From an uncultured beta proteobacterium (lineage in GTDB: Bacteria > Pseudomonadota > Gammaproteobacteria > Burkholderiales > Burkholderiaceae_C), in assembly GCA_903870955.1 (NCBI GenBank), contig CAIQEX010000194.1:1-16180 (forward strand): a stretch of DNA of 16,180 nt, read 5' to 3'. Numbering within the stretch: position 1 is the first letter of the stretch; each line of letters opens with the position of its first letter. The position numbers and the translations under genes are program-made. This document shows, piece by piece, positions 15,163 to 16,180 of the stretch. The notes beneath the pieces were generated by a model, which had not been told where the DNA came from, did not search any database, and was given only the letters and a program-made list of their open reading frames with translations.

Positions 15163-16180
15163 ATGGGTCTTGCGATTTATCTTTTAGGCAAACCGCGTCT
15201 GGAGCGGGACGGCTTGGCCGTGCCCGCTCCACGGGGGCAGAAGGTGTGGGCACTGTTGGCGTATTTGTTGCGCAGCCAAGGAACGGTCAGCCGCAGGCAT
15301 TTGGCAGAACTGCTATTTTCTGAAGCCGAAGATCCGCAGGCTGCGTTGCGCTGGAACCTGAGTGAGTTACGCAAGCTGCTGGGAAGCGCCGATTTACAGG
15401 GCGACATGCTGGCGATAGCGCAGGACCCATCGACCTATGTCGATGTGGTGGCGCTGACCCAGGCGTCCTGGCCCCAGGCTTTGCGGGTGACCGGGCTGGA
15501 CCAGGTTTTTCTGGAAGGTTTGCAAATCGCCGGTTGCGCTGCCTTTGAAGTATGGCTGGCCACCGAGCGTCGCCATTTGCAGGCTATTTCCGAATCGGTG
15601 TTGCGCGAAGCTGCGCTGGCGCGCCTGGCCACGGGGGCCTGTGCGGAGGCCGCTGATCTGGCATCCCGTCTGGTTCGACAAAACCCGCTCGATGAGGACT
15701 ATCAGGTGCTCCTGGTGCGGTGTCTGGCCGCTTCCGGTGACGGCGTCGGCGCCGCGCGTCAGGCCAGCGCCTGCCGGGAACTTTTCATGCGTGAGCTGGG
15801 CGTGCGTCCCGGCCCGGCATTGGACGTGGCGATGAACACCACCACGGCCACCCCCACGACCCGCCCAGCCACGGGTCGGATGGCTGCGATAGCTCAGATC
15901 GAAGCCGGCGAGGCCGCCATTGGGGCTGGCGCGCTGGATGCGGGGCTGCAATGTCTGCGGCGCGCGATTGTTGAAGCCGACGCCACGGGCGATCCTGCAT
16001 TGCGTACGCGTGCCCGCGTAGCCCTGGGAGGTGCGCTGGTGCATGCCGCACGCGGGCGCGATGAAGAGGGCGCCACGGCCCTGCATGAGGCACTGGCACT
16101 TGGTGCGATGAACTGTGCCGACCAAGCGGCGGCGGCCAGTCGGGAACTGGGCTACGTGGAGTTTTTGCGTGGTCGTTACG
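15163..16180 (+). CDS. SARP/BTAD-type transcriptional regulator (C-terminus outside window)
   Basis: The frame is open from the ATG at 15163 to the window's end (339 codons). The N-terminal 75 residues read as the winged helix of SARP/AfsR-like regulators: YLLGKPRLERDG, then KVWALLAYLLRSQGTVSRRHLAELLF and ALRWNLSELRKLLG. Residues about 90-220 form the helical bacterial transcriptional activator domain, ending RELGVRPGPALD, a close match to the typical ELGVxPxxxL ending. A Thr/Pro/Ala-rich linker (about 225-240) leads into helical, TPR-like repeats that run off the edge. GGGAAG stands nine bases before the ATG. In Burkholderiales such proteins often have long TPR tails and no ATPase domain; which applies here cannot be seen. 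The target genes are unknown; the adjacent DUF4242 gene is the nearest candidate. Confidence 0.85.
   Translation, partial: MGLAIYLLGKPRLERDGLAVPAPRGQKVWALLAYLLRSQGTVSRRHLAELLFSEAEDPQAALRWNLSELRKLLGSADLQGDMLAIAQDPSTYVDVVALTQASWPQALRVTGLDQVFLEGLQIAGCAAFEVWLATERRHLQAISESVLREAALARLATGACAEAADLASRLVRQNPLDEDYQVLLVRCLAASGDGVGAARQASACRELFMRELGVRPGPALDVAMNTTTATPTTRPATGRMAAIAQIEAGEAAIGAGALDAGLQCLRRAIVEADATGDPALRTRARVALGGALVHAARGRDEEGATALHEALALGAMNCADQAAAASRELGYVEFLRGRY

Overview
The window reads as a chromosomal piece of a phototrophic betaproteobacterium, most likely a Burkholderiales/Comamonadaceae member such as a Rhodoferax relative. This is inferred from the ppsR/aerR pair and a biliverdin-type phytochrome, the moderately high G+C, and the general look of the proteins. 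No rRNA, 16S fragment or taxon-specific marker is present, so the genus is a guess.

Region 1 (1-3652) is a photosensory regulatory module. A bacteriophytochrome gene (minus strand, running off the left edge) starts inside the end of ppsR, and ppsR is divergent from an aerR/ppaA-type cobalamin-binding antirepressor across a 344-bp AT-rich intergenic region. Together these offer red/far-red light, redox and B12/blue-light inputs to the photosynthesis repressor. The PpsR copy has an unusual DNA-binding domain with no cysteine in it.

Region 2 (3733-4394) holds a small helix-turn-helix protein and the remains of a flavin reductase gene that has lost its middle and its reading frame.

Region 3 (4463-13370) is signal transduction. 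It contains a TPR protein with a degenerate receiver domain in which the phosphoacceptor Asp is Glu, a convergent GAF-PAS4-GGDEF-EAL cyclic-di-GMP protein, a stand-alone receiver, and a membrane-bound hybrid histidine kinase with its own receiver and HPt domain. The kinase and stand-alone receiver form an operon. The c-di-GMP gene lies downstream on the same strand after a 295-bp gap. The kinase and the c-di-GMP protein carry recognisably similar PAS modules.

Region 4 (13521-16180) has an MFS transporter divergent from the kinase, then a DUF4242 small protein with a strong, possibly sequestered ribosome binding site, and a BTAD/SARP-type regulator that runs off the right edge.

No tRNA, rRNA, CRISPR array, IS element or phage gene was recognised. 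Most other open frames are antisense or out-of-frame shadows of these genes.
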